Shown here: positions 25,648 through 34,003 of the stretch, piece by piece
Position numbering within the stretch: the first letter of the stretch is position 1
Layout: each line of letters starts with the position of its first letter
Origin: CAYRWR01 sp964537555
GTDB lineage: Bacteria > Spirochaetota > Brevinematia > Brevinematales > CAYRWR01
NCBI GenBank assembly: GCA_964537555.1
Contig: CAZIAD010000020.1
Location: forward strand, 1-55,599
Length of the DNA stretch: 55,599 nucleotides
Direction of reading: 5' to 3'
The notes under the pieces: model-generated
What the model was told of the DNA's origin: nothing
Databases searched by the model: none
Seen by the model: only the letters and a program-made list of their open reading frames with translations
Program-made: the position numbers and the translations under genes

Positions 25648-26787
25648 ATGGATTTTAATACAAAAGCAGTACACAGCGGGGTCGCCAAAGACTCCAGTTA
25701 CAACTCAGTCATCACCCCCATCTATGCCACGTCCACTTTTTACTGGGACCGGCTGGGGGTGAACCAGGGCTACGACTATACCCGCAGCGGCAATCCTACC
25801 CGCAGCGCTCTGGCCGAAAACCTGGCCGCCCTGGAAGGGGGAGCCGCCGCCTTCTGTACCGGCACCGGGATGTCCGCCATCACCGGTGTATTAGGCAGCC
25901 TCCAGGCCGGCGATCATGTCATAGCGGGGCATGATATCTACGGGGGGACCTATCGCCTCCTGCACAGTGTGTTTACCCGCCTGGGCATCAGCTTTGATTT
26001 TATCAACCAGCAGGACCTGGATCTCCTCCGGTCCAGCATCCGGGACAACACCCGCCTCATCTGGATCGAGACCCCCAGCAATCCCCTGCTCAACATCATC
26101 GATATCCAGGCTATCACCGCCATCGCCCGGGAGGCGGGTATACTCACCGCGGTGGACAATACCTTTCTTTCTCCCTATTTTCAGTCCCCCTTTGAGCTGG
26201 GAGCGGATATCATCGTCCACTCCACTACCAAGTATATCAATGGCCACTCCGATGTAGTAGGGGGAGCCATCATCGCCCGCACTCCCGAACTGGGGGAAAA
26301 GCTGGGCTTTTATGTCAATGCCCTGGGCCTGTCCGAGGCCCCCTTTGACTCCTGGCTGGTCCTGCGGGGGGTCAAGACCCTGGCTCTGCGTATGCAGCAG
26401 CACGCCCGCAATGCCCAGGCCATAGCCGAATATCTGGACTCTCATCCCCGGGTCAAACAGGTCTATTACCCCGGCCTGCCCGCCCATCCCGGTCAGGATA
26501 TCATCCGCCGCCAGCACAAGGGCAACGGAGCCATCGTCAGTTTTGAGCTGGATACTGCCGCTGTGGATATGGATGACTTTTTCAAAAGACTGCGCTATTA
26601 CCAGCTGGCCGAGTCTCTGGGCGGGGTGGAGAGCCTCATCGAGGCACCCTGGTTTATGAGCCATGCCTCTATGCCTGAGTCTGCCCGTGAGGCCGCCGGA
26701 ATCACCCGGGGCTGCGTCCGCATCTCAGTAGGCATAGAAGACAGTCCCGATCTGATACAGGATCTGGAGCAGGCTTTGGGAAAATAA
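25648..26787 (+). CDS. Cys/Met metabolism PLP enzyme (cystathionine synthase/lyase-like)
   Basis: A 379-residue PLP enzyme of the cystathionine gamma-synthase/beta-lyase group: YDYTRSGNPTRSALAENLAALEGG, IETPSNPLLNI, the PLP lysine in HSTTKYINGHSDVVGGA, and the SLGGVESLIEAP region. Sequence alone does not separate cystathionine gamma-synthase, gamma-lyase and beta-lyase. It follows hemA by 56 bases, with AGGAG before the ATG, and so is probably in the same sulfur-regulated unit. Confidence 0.88.
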   Translation: MDFNTKAVHSGVAKDSSYNSVITPIYATSTFYWDRLGVNQGYDYTRSGNPTRSALAENLAALEGGAAAFCTGTGMSAITGVLGSLQAGDHVIAGHDIYGGTYRLLHSVFTRLGISFDFINQQDLDLLRSSIRDNTRLIWIETPSNPLLNIIDIQAITAIAREAGILTAVDNTFLSPYFQSPFELGADIIVHSTTKYINGHSDVVGGAIIARTPELGEKLGFYVNALGLSEAPFDSWLVLRGVKTLALRMQQHARNAQAIAEYLDSHPRVKQVYYPGLPAHPGQDIIRRQHKGNGAIVSFELDTAAVDMDDFFKRLRYYQLAESLGGVESLIEAPWFMSHASMPESAREAAGITRGCVRISVGIEDSPDLIQDLEQALGK

Positions 26788-27118
26788 TAAAGAATCTGGA
26801 ATAATCTCTAAAAGGCGCGGTCATAGATTGCGTCTTTATTAGTTCAGCGGAGATACCGGGAATCATCCCCATACTGCATCACCTAGGATACAGGGAGCAC
26901 GTCCCCTCCCTATAGGGTAAGGGCGGGTCCAGCCCGGCACCGGGAGGGGTAGGGATACATGAGTTGAGAGTAACGGCCCCGGGAGACCTGCCTCCGATCC
27001 CGGATCACAGTGCCTCCTGGGAAGGCCTCCGGCCTCTCTGACTCCGCACTTGTAGCCTAAGTTTGAATTTTAGCGCATCCCCAGTTAAAATATCTGAAAA
27101 CCTAAAGAGGACATAATC
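26788..27118 (+). other. GC-rich structured intergenic region upstream of pyrE
   Basis: No gene is seen in these 331 bases. The middle is GC-rich and full of inverted repeats: CCCCTCCC (26903-26910) with GGGAGGGG (26942-26949), CCCGG-CA-CCGGG inside it, CCGGGA with TCCCGG further on, and AGGCC-TCC-GGCCT near 27025. It matches no riboswitch, RNase P, SRP or tmRNA signature that I can recognise. It may be an unrecognised RNA or a pyrE leader. Confidence 0.5.
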
Positions 27119-27634
27119 ATGAATATAGCAAAAGAAATCAACCGCGTCTCCAAGCTGACCGGCTCCTTTTTACTCCGCTCCGGTGTGACCAGTGACACCT
27201 ATTTTGATAAATACCGTTTTGAGGCTGACCCCGTCATTCTCAAAGAGATCGCCACCCAGATGGCTGGACTCATCCCTGCCGGTACGGAAGTGCTGGCCGG
27301 ACTGGAGATGGGCGGTATCCCCATAGTGACCCTGCTCAGCCAGATCACCGGTATCCCCGCCGCCTTTATCCGCAAGGAGGCTAAGACCTACGGCACCTGC
27401 CAGTACGCCGAGGGTGCCGAGCTCAAGGGTAAAAAGGTGGTCCTCATCGAGGATGTAGTGTCCTCCGGGGGAGCCATCATCGATGCGGTGAAGAAGATGC
27501 GTGCCGACGGTATCACTGTAGACAAAGCCATCTGTGTCATCGACCGGGAGACCGGCGGCCGGGAAAAGCTGGCTGAGGTGGACATCGAGCTCACCGGGCT
27601 CCTCACCCGCACCGCACTGGACGCCAACCAGTAA
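27119..27634 (+). CDS. pyrE: Orotate phosphoribosyltransferase
   Basis: A 171-residue type I phosphoribosyltransferase that makes orotidine 5'-phosphate. It has SGVTSDTYFDKYRFEADP near the N-terminus, the KEAKTYGT loop and the PRPP motif VVLIEDVVSSGGAI. Slightly shorter than E. coli PyrE but complete. The pepE gene follows after 3 bases. Confidence 0.93.
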   Translation: MNIAKEINRVSKLTGSFLLRSGVTSDTYFDKYRFEADPVILKEIATQMAGLIPAGTEVLAGLEMGGIPIVTLLSQITGIPAAFIRKEAKTYGTCQYAEGAELKGKKVVLIEDVVSSGGAIIDAVKKMRADGITVDKAICVIDRETGGREKLAEVDIELTGLLTRTALDANQ

Positions 27635-27637
27635 ACT

Positions 27638-28354
27638 ATGGGCCGCATAGTCGCCATCGGGGGCGGGGAGATACGTCAGGGGGAGACCCTGCTTATTGAC
27701 CGGGAAATTATCACGATGTCAGGCACAGATCACCCCCGGCTCTGTTTTATCCCCACTGCCTCTGAGGACGCACCCGGCTACATTACGGCTATAGAGCAGC
27801 ATTTTGGTACAGAGCTGGGATGTGAGGTCAGCGCACTGACTCTGTATAAGCAGCCTTATTCCCATACTGAGATGGAAGATCTCATCCTCTCCAGTGATAT
27901 CCTCTATGTAGGGGGAGGTAATACCCGGGCTATGCTCCATAAGTGGGCCCATACCGGACTGGACTCCCTGATACGTCAGGCCTGGGACAGGGATATCATC
28001 CTGAGCGGACTCAGTGCTGGTGCTCTGTGCTGGTTCAGTCTTGGGTGCTCAGATTCAGAGACATTTGATGACCCCTCCGCCCCGCTTATGATGATAGAGG
28101 GCCTGGGCCTGGTCGATCTGACTCTGTGCCCCCATTTTGACTCCGAACCGGGACGTCGTCCCGGATTTCAGGCTCTACTTAGAGAGCATCCTCAGCCCGG
28201 AATCACACTGGAGGATGGTACTGCTTTGCGTATCCTGGACGGCCAGGCAGATATACTCAGTCACAGGCCGGAGGGACAGGCCTGGCTGTGCAGCTGGATG
28301 GGGCCCCACTACCAGGAGACCCCGGTCAGTCCGGGTAGCCCTATAAGTATTTAA
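27638..28354 (+). CDS. Peptidase E (S51) family serine peptidase
   Basis: A 238-residue S51 peptidase-like protein: IVAIGGGEI at the N-terminus, YVGGGNTRAMLHKW, and the nucleophile motif LSGLSAGALCWF (Ser). Similar proteins cleave Asp-containing dipeptides or cyanophycin products. It ends 23 bases before the acetyltransferase gene. Confidence 0.85.
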   Translation: MGRIVAIGGGEIRQGETLLIDREIITMSGTDHPRLCFIPTASEDAPGYITAIEQHFGTELGCEVSALTLYKQPYSHTEMEDLILSSDILYVGGGNTRAMLHKWAHTGLDSLIRQAWDRDIILSGLSAGALCWFSLGCSDSETFDDPSAPLMMIEGLGLVDLTLCPHFDSEPGRRPGFQALLREHPQPGITLEDGTALRILDGQADILSHRPEGQAWLCSWMGPHYQETPVSPGSPISI

Positions 28355-28377
28355 TAAACAGACAGGGGGAGGCAGAC

Positions 28378-28815
28378 TTGAATATTGAGACTATGACTTC
28401 AGATACAGTGGGGGAAGCGGCAGAGCTGGCCCATTTACTGTGGCCTGACTCGGATATCGGGACTTTGTGGAATGAATACCGCCTCATCCCTGATTCTTCT
28501 AAAGATGATATTTTTCTGATGATGGTCAATACCACCGCGGTGGCTTTTGCCCACTGTTCCCTGCGCAGTGATTACGTAGAGGGCAGCAGTTCCTCTCCGG
28601 TGGCATTCCTGGAGGCTATCTATGTGCAGCCCCGTTTCCGCAGACAGGGGGTGGCCCGGCAGCTCCTGGAGCACTGCCGCTCCTGGGCCCGTGACCACGG
28701 CTGTGCCGAGCTCGCCTCGGATGTGGAGCTGGACAACACCGACAGTCAGCACTTTCACGAGCACTCGGGGTTTAAAGAGACTAACCGTATAGTCACCTAT
28801 ATACAGAAGCTATGA
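28378..28815 (+). CDS. GNAT acetyltransferase resembling AAC(6')-I
   Basis: A 145-residue GNAT protein starting at TTG after GGGGGAGG. It follows the layout of chromosomal aminoglycoside 6'-N-acetyltransferases of the AAC(6')-I type: LLWPD near residue 20, DYVEGSSSSPVAFLEAIYV, the acetyl-CoA loop RFRRQGVARQLL, ELASDVELDNT and a HSGFKETNRIV tail. Such proteins can acetylate aminoglycosides, but many homologues have other substrates. Family is confident; substrate is a guess. Confidence 0.75.
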   Translation: MNIETMTSDTVGEAAELAHLLWPDSDIGTLWNEYRLIPDSSKDDIFLMMVNTTAVAFAHCSLRSDYVEGSSSSPVAFLEAIYVQPRFRRQGVARQLLEHCRSWARDHGCAELASDVELDNTDSQHFHEHSGFKETNRIVTYIQKL

Positions 28816-28873
28816 TTTTACTATTGATGGTATTACACAGGGGTTTGGCTTAGAGGAGCTATTTGGCATGTTT

Positions 28874-29269
28874 TTATAGTGTAATCACTTTTAGGTTTAA
28901 GTACTTTTGCATCAGATCAAAATCCCGGTCATTATGGATCAGGGTCAATCCGGACTCAATGCAAAAAGTAGCTATCATCACATCAATAGTCTTGCGTATA
29001 GTCACACCCTTTCTTCTCAGAAAACGATAGTTATCCGCAGCTTTAATAGCATGATCTATTCCCAGCATGTCACGGTATTCCAGATCCTTGACCAGGCTTT
29101 TTATTTTCCTATAATCTATGTCCTTTCGAAATCCCTGGAGCAGTTCCGTTATGATCAGGTCACCTATGATGACCCTGTCGTTTAACAAGGCATCATCGAG
29201 GGCATCAGTGTGCTTGTCATGTACGCCATTAAAATAATCGATCCAGGCAGATGTATCCGCTACAATCAA
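28874..29269 (-). CDS. vapC: VapC-like PIN-domain toxin
   Basis: A 131-residue PIN-domain ribonuclease: MIVADTSAWIDYF (first catalytic Asp D5), an E in ITELLQGF, and later acids in DVMIATFCIE and HNDRDFD. It overlaps the antitoxin gene by 4 bases (ATGA-type junction), the usual VapBC arrangement. Confidence 0.92.
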   Translation of the reverse strand: MIVADTSAWIDYFNGVHDKHTDALDDALLNDRVIIGDLIITELLQGFRKDIDYRKIKSLVKDLEYRDMLGIDHAIKAADNYRFLRRKGVTIRKTIDVMIATFCIESGLTLIHNDRDFDLMQKYLNLKVITL

Positions 29270-29460
29270 TGGTCTGACCTCATCACATCAAGGTTTCCTT
29301 CCCAATGGAGTTTGCCCCTCAGTTTCCTGATCTTTGATTGATGTTTGATTTTGACCAGCAGCCGCAGGGCTTCTTCTACCGTCTCTCTCTTAGTCTGATG
29401 ATCAGAGACCTTCATCGCCTCTTCCATAAGCATATCATCGATGACAATATTGGTTCTCAT
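29266..29460 (-). CDS. vapB: VapB-like antitoxin
   Basis: A 64-residue antitoxin with an N-terminal ribbon-helix-helix (MRTNIVIDDMLMEEAMKVS) and a C-terminal toxin-binding tail (HWEGNLDVMRSD). A GTG two codons upstream is possible; I chose the ATG at 29460, preceded by GGGGTG. It is the first gene of the vapBC pair and has a palindromic operator in front. Confidence 0.9.
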   Translation of the reverse strand: MRTNIVIDDMLMEEAMKVSDHQTKRETVEEALRLLVKIKHQSKIRKLRGKLHWEGNLDVMRSDH

Positions 29461-29474
29461 AAGCACCCCATTAA

Positions 29475-29503
29475 ATGTGTATAATATATTAAATCATACA
29501 CAT
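29475..29503 (-). promoter_or_regulatory. VapBC promoter with palindromic operator
   Basis: ATGTGTAT (29475-29482) and ATACACAT (29496-29503) are perfect 8-base inverted arms separated by 13 bases. Read on the minus strand they overlap a TTGATT-N17-TATGAT promoter, placing the arm over the -10. Autorepression by VapB/VapBC is the likely role. Confidence 0.7.
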
Positions 29504-29629
29504 AGAATAGAAAAAAATCAAGTGTTTTTAAATCTTTTTCCCTGAAAGATTGCTCTTTCAAATCAAATAAGAAGTAAGTGAAAATCTTCGTGCTTTCTAC
29601 TTTCTACTTGCAACTTGTATCTATCTCCT

Positions 29630-31906
29630 CTAATCCTCTTCCAGCAGGTTGACCTTTCGGGCGCTCTTTACAAAGAGTATAGGGGGTAGGTCGTTATACT
29701 TTTCTATCTCATTATCCAGGAACACTTCGTTCAGGTTGAAGATATTAAGGCCGCCCTTCTGGTCATAGTTACCGGGCAGGCCCAGCATGAGCAGGTCGGC
29801 ATCAGCAGAGGCCTTTTCCATAGTCTCGATAATTGGTTCATTGACATAAGGTATGGCGATTATCTCACCATTTATGCGGGCATGGTCCAGTATCTCCTGT
29901 ATCTCCATATTATCCTGTATGATGGAGCTGTCTTTGTCCTGGCGGAACAGGATACGGATATGGGCATCCCGGTCGTCGTCCAGGGAGTTTTTGATGATAT
30001 AGGCCAGCAGGGCCATGAGATTGGCATTATAGAGGCCTCTCCACCAGATATCGATCTTATTGACCTGGTCCAGCTTCTGCCCGTTTTTGAGGATGAGCAG
30101 GTTGCAGTTTTTATCCAGGATACGTCTCGTGATGGCTACGGTAGCCAGGTCTCTCTTATACTCCAGCAGAAAGGTATTGGGATGTATACCCGCTATATGA
30201 CTGGACTGGAGGATAGCCTGAATGGCATCGTTATTATTATCAGTTACCACCATCTTAAAGGGCAGATCATACTGAGGGAGTTGACTCACTTCCTCTTTAT
30301 ATTTCTCCGGGACCAATATGTTGATATTTACCATTCCCTGATAGTCGGCTATGGCATGGGCAATCTTGTAGATAGCATCAGGATTGTTCTTTTTACCCAG
30401 AAATGTAAAAGCAGTAAGGATGGGTCGCCAGTTCTTAGTACCCTGGATGATCTTACGCAGGGTCTTGAGCCGTTTCTGGATAAAGGTAAACAAGAGGCCC
30501 CACCACACTCCTTCCAGTTTGCCTTTTGCTTTGAACCGGAGGATGAGCCAGAATATCAGAGCCTGAGTGGCAAATATCAGAATACCTATCTTCCAGTCAA
30601 ACAAGGCAATAGCAATGATACAGGACAGAAAGCCGTATAATGAGATGAGCCAGTGCCCCTTAAAAGTAGGGCGGAAGTTAGGGTTGCGGCTTACTCTTTC
30701 CAGAAAAGCAGAGCCATTTACCCAGCCGTACACCACCAGGTAGAGTATACCCACTATCATTGCGGCAGTATTGATCGAGCCCATCCAGATGATGGCAATC
30801 CCGATCACAGCAGACACCAGTACCGCAAAGCGGGGTTCATTGCCCCCTTTTTTAAAGTCATACTTGAGAAAGCCCAGCATACGGGGCAGGGTATTGTCCC
30901 GGGCCAGCTGTTGAGCGGTCCGGGGTGAGGTCATAAATACCGACAAGGCAGAAGAGGAGGTGGCAAACAGTATGCCCGCCATAACTACCATCCCCAGGAG
31001 GCGGAAGGGCATAGGCAGGTTCAGCCCCAGGAGTTCAGTGAGCAGCATACCGTTAGGGTTGTTTCCATTATAGCCTGTGACCAGGAGATCCGGGTTCATC
31101 AGTGAAAACACAAAGGCCGTAGCCAGGTAGATCACCAGAGTAATAAAGATAGCACTGAAGGTACCCCGCACCAGGCTTTTCTTGGGAGTTTTCAGATCTC
31201 CGCTCATTCCCACTCCGGCATCTATTCCCGTCACAGCCGGGAAGAACTGGGTAAAGGTAAAGAAAAAGATGATCATGGTAAGAGGACGTTTTCCGGCCAG
31301 GTTGATATGGTCCAGATGCCTGAACAGGGGTACTCCGTCATGCTGCATCCCTGTCATGGGGGAGAAAAAGATGACCAGGATACTGGCCGACAGTATGACC
31401 AGGATAAAGGTCTGTATCTTGAGGGTAAAGTCGGCTCCGATGAGGACAATGATGAAAAAGATGGCAAATACCGAAGTAGCGATGATCTGTTTCTGGAGTA
31501 GGATGGCTTCGGGGCTCACACCGGCAAAAACGGCAAACTTTCCAGCCAGGATAGGAGCCAGAATGGGCTGCAGGGGCTCTGCAAAACCCACGCAGTAGAA
31601 GCCTATAGAGGCGGCCTGAGCCAGGAACAGCTGTATACCGATAGAGCCGCCAAAGGCTCTGCCCAGGCTGCGTTTGGCCAGGGCATACATACCGCCTCCA
31701 CCGATCTGGTTGAGATTGGTTGCGGTATCAGCCAGGGAAAATCCGGTAGCAATAGTCACGGAATGGGCCAGCAGGATGATACCTACCATAGGCAGCAGTC
31801 CCACATCCCCGGTAAGAGCCGGCAGCAGCAGAAACAGTACCGTACCCAGTATTGCTTCAAATGAAGGTACAAAAACCCCTTGAAAAGTCCCGAACTTTTT
31901 GGCCAT
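29630..31906 (-). CDS. SLC12-like cation-chloride cotransporter/amino acid permease
   Basis: A 758-residue APC-superfamily transporter. About 12 membrane helices fill residues 1-470, followed by a soluble C-terminal domain of about 270 residues. The start (GTFQGVFVPSFEAILGTVLF) and helix 3 region (GGGGMYALAKRSLGRAFGG) resemble prokaryotic cation-chloride cotransporters (SLC12 type) more than ordinary amino-acid permeases. The C-terminal domain resembles the regulatory domain of those proteins. K+/Cl- movement is plausible but not proven. Confidence 0.8.
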   Translation of the reverse strand: MAKKFGTFQGVFVPSFEAILGTVLFLLLPALTGDVGLLPMVGIILLAHSVTIATGFSLADTATNLNQIGGGGMYALAKRSLGRAFGGSIGIQLFLAQAASIGFYCVGFAEPLQPILAPILAGKFAVFAGVSPEAILLQKQIIATSVFAIFFIIVLIGADFTLKIQTFILVILSASILVIFFSPMTGMQHDGVPLFRHLDHINLAGKRPLTMIIFFFTFTQFFPAVTGIDAGVGMSGDLKTPKKSLVRGTFSAIFITLVIYLATAFVFSLMNPDLLVTGYNGNNPNGMLLTELLGLNLPMPFRLLGMVVMAGILFATSSSALSVFMTSPRTAQQLARDNTLPRMLGFLKYDFKKGGNEPRFAVLVSAVIGIAIIWMGSINTAAMIVGILYLVVYGWVNGSAFLERVSRNPNFRPTFKGHWLISLYGFLSCIIAIALFDWKIGILIFATQALIFWLILRFKAKGKLEGVWWGLLFTFIQKRLKTLRKIIQGTKNWRPILTAFTFLGKKNNPDAIYKIAHAIADYQGMVNINILVPEKYKEEVSQLPQYDLPFKMVVTDNNNDAIQAILQSSHIAGIHPNTFLLEYKRDLATVAITRRILDKNCNLLILKNGQKLDQVNKIDIWWRGLYNANLMALLAYIIKNSLDDDRDAHIRILFRQDKDSSIIQDNMEIQEILDHARINGEIIAIPYVNEPIIETMEKASADADLLMLGLPGNYDQKGGLNIFNLNEVFLDNEIEKYNDLPPILFVKSARKVNLLEED

Positions 31907-32063
31907 GGCTGATATCCTTTTTTTTAATCATGATATATGCAGGCATATAAATTAAATCATCCTAAATAAAATAGCAAATATCTTTCCCAGACTAACACTT
32001 AGTTTTTATTATTTTCTAATTATGTTATACTATAAAATCATTAGCCCTTAAACAGGAGAAAAC

Positions 32064-32285
32064 ATGACAAATAATGATATTTTAAAAAAGATCCGCTATG
32101 CCTTTGAAATGAGAGATCCGGAGATGGTAAAGATTTTTCAGCACAAGATCCCGGAGATGTCCCGATCCTGGCTGTCTCTGTTTTTTAAGGAAGAAAATGA
32201 TGCTGAGTACAAAGCTATGGATGATGATACCCTTTTTGCTTTTTTGGATGGACTTATCCTGGAAAGACGCGGGCCACGGGAGTAG
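32064..32285 (+). CDS. DUF1456 half-protein A (YehS-like, N-terminal half)
   Basis: A 73-residue DUF1456 domain: NNDILKKIRYAFEMRDPEMVKIF, then a W-x-FF-K-E-E stretch and FLDGLILERRGP. In E. coli YehS two such domains form one protein. Here this half ends in TAG, and the second half begins three bases later in the same frame. The family's function is unknown. Confidence 0.82.
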   Translation: MTNNDILKKIRYAFEMRDPEMVKIFQHKIPEMSRSWLSLFFKEENDAEYKAMDDDTLFAFLDGLILERRGPRE

Positions 32286-32288
32286 ACC

Positions 32289-32507
32289 ATGAGAAATAAT
32301 CAGGTATTAAAGAAACTACGCATTGCCCTGGAATATAAAGAAGAAGATATGCTGGAAGTCTTTGATCTGGCGCAGTTCCCTGTGACACCGCCCCAGCTTT
32401 CTGCCCTGTTTCGAAAAGAGGGCCACAAGCATTATAAGGAGTGCGGAGACCAATTGCTGCGCAATTTCCTGGCCGGACTGGCTATTAAGTTAAGAGGCAA
32501 GAAGTAG
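32289..32507 (+). CDS. DUF1456 half-protein B (YehS-like, C-terminal half)
   Basis: A 72-residue DUF1456 domain matching the second half of YehS (NNQVLKKLRIALEYKEEDML and KECGDQLLRNFLAGLA). It is separated from the first half by TAG-ACC and is in frame with it. A CGGGAG lies before its ATG, so re-initiation is possible, as is readthrough. Confidence 0.82.
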   Translation: MRNNQVLKKLRIALEYKEEDMLEVFDLAQFPVTPPQLSALFRKEGHKHYKECGDQLLRNFLAGLAIKLRGKK

Positions 32508-32790
32508 GAGAGTTAACTGGGCTCCTGGCAGAGGATTTAGTGTCTGGGCAGCCACACAGTGCCTATTCCGGCGCCCCTTCGATTCACAGCACTTCTCAGT
32601 ACAGGCACCATGCCGGGCGGGCTTAATGGCCGAAGCTAGGGTACATTATGGGGTAGTTATATGCCAGGCCGAGCGCAGGGGCCACGTTGGGGATGACAAA
32701 TCTGGATTGCACGAAGCATATTATAAAACCACTTTTCAGAAAGTTGCATAAATGATGTGTGTTTGAAATAGATTTATATTTAGGACAAAA
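32508..32790 (+). other. GC-rich spacer upstream of the AT-rich hydrolase
   Basis: No coding region is seen in these 283 bases. The first 190 bases are GC-rich with a scatter of short inverted repeats; the last 80 are AT-rich and lead into the hydrolase gene. A GTTATATGCC near 32663 and several phrases (CTGGCAG, TAGTGTC, GAGCGC) recur in the spacer after the gene. It could be the end of an integron-type attC site, but no canonical attC is complete. Confidence 0.35.
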
Positions 32791-33720
32791 ATGAAGAAAC
32801 AAATAATCTTACTTTTTCTTGCACTTTCACTTACATGTTGCTCAAGCCCTGTTGTACAAAATGAAAACAAACCTATAGAATCTAATCCCTGTTATTTCCA
32901 AGCAACTGATGGAACATATTTGTATTATAAAGAAACTCCATCTTTGGTTAGTAACAAAGGTATCATCTTAATCATACAGGGTAGTGGTGGTGGATTGCCA
33001 GAGGATTATTCAGTATTTATGAATCAAATGAGCTCTAATGGATTCACTAGTATTCGGACGGATGAAAGGGGAACAGGCTATTCCCAAGGATGGAGAGGAG
33101 ATATAAAAGATTTCAATTTAATTTTACAGGATTACCGGGAAATGATTTTGTATTTCTCAGATAAATTCTCAAAACCTATATACCTTCTAGGTCACAGTTT
33201 TGGTGGAGTTTTGGTAACCAGGTTAAGCGAAGAGTTGGACCCCTACATTAGTGGAGTTATTCTTATAAATCCTGCATATCATTTTAGAAAAGATTTTTCT
33301 CCCAATGGTTTACAAAAAATGGGGTACATTCTCAAAATGATATTCTCATATAAAAGTCCTGTTATCGATCTTTCAGGAAGTCCTGATAGGATAACATTTT
33401 TACCCGATAAACAAGAAGCTCTGAGAAGAGGTAAATCCCCCAATGTAGTGCAAAAATTCAGCATGAGATATCTGATGGGCACCACTTCAACCAGTAAACA
33501 TTCGGAAGCCTATGCGATATCTAATTCCAATCCAATATTACTTATTTTAGGGGAAAAAGATGGATTTATTGATCAAACTTACAGTGTGAAACTTGTTGAA
33601 AAATGGAATAATACAAATAAAAATATTGTTGTAATTGAAAATGCTGGGCATGGAGTATATATTACTGAAATGATAGCTCCTATTGTGACAAATTGGTTGA
33701 ATGATTTATTTCTAAATTAA
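32791..33720 (+). CDS. Lipoprotein alpha/beta hydrolase, AT-rich
   Basis: A 309-residue secreted or lipid-anchored alpha/beta hydrolase (MKKQIILLFLALSLTCCSS, lipobox-like). It shows the oxyanion region IIQGSGGG, the nucleophile elbow GHSFGG (Ser), an acid (GEKDGFID) and a late His (ENAGHGVYI). The coding sequence is markedly AT-richer than all neighbours and uses AT-rich codons, which suggests recent transfer. It is flanked by GC-rich structured spacers. Substrate unknown. Confidence 0.82.
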   Translation: MKKQIILLFLALSLTCCSSPVVQNENKPIESNPCYFQATDGTYLYYKETPSLVSNKGIILIIQGSGGGLPEDYSVFMNQMSSNGFTSIRTDERGTGYSQGWRGDIKDFNLILQDYREMILYFSDKFSKPIYLLGHSFGGVLVTRLSEELDPYISGVILINPAYHFRKDFSPNGLQKMGYILKMIFSYKSPVIDLSGSPDRITFLPDKQEALRRGKSPNVVQKFSMRYLMGTTSTSKHSEAYAISNSNPILLILGEKDGFIDQTYSVKLVEKWNNTNKNIVVIENAGHGVYITEMIAPIVTNWLNDLFLN

Positions 33721-34003
33721 GATAGATATTCCTTTGCAGGGTCTTATGCTAAAGAAAAATATAAGCTGGGTTGGGATTTTTACAATCTGAACTCAGCCCA
33801 GCACATAACTGGCAGCTAGTGTCCAGGCTTACGCCCGGCCCCGAGCGCCGTTCATTGGACGAAGCCGCGAGGCTTCCGGCCTTCGCCGAGCCTAGTACCA
33901 CTTCTTAAAGAAGTATCTCGCTTGAAATCCTCTATCCTCTTAGGTAAGCCCATACCCCTTCCCACATTGACAATCCGCACCTTTCCCCTTATCCTATACC
34001 CCT
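33721..34003 (+). other. GC-rich structured spacer after the hydrolase gene
   Basis: No gene in these 283 bases. It holds GAAGCC-GCGA-GGCTTC (33861-33876, a perfect hairpin with a GNRA-type loop) and CGGC-CTTC-GCCG (33877-33888) directly behind it. GTCCA and TGGAC form larger arms around an inner GC-rich part. CAGCACATAACTGGC recalls the start of an integron attC site. Phrases shared with the spacer before the gene suggest a repeat family. Confidence 0.4.

Noticed and set aside
26788..27118. Known riboswitch, RNase P or SRP RNA upstream of pyrE
   Set aside because: None of the conserved cores of these RNAs could be found by eye.
29520..29620. Repeat-like AAGTAGAAAGTAGAAAG phrase and TGAAAGA/TCTTTCA hairpin
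   Set aside because: Short, low-complexity, no T tract; treated as ordinary intergenic sequence.
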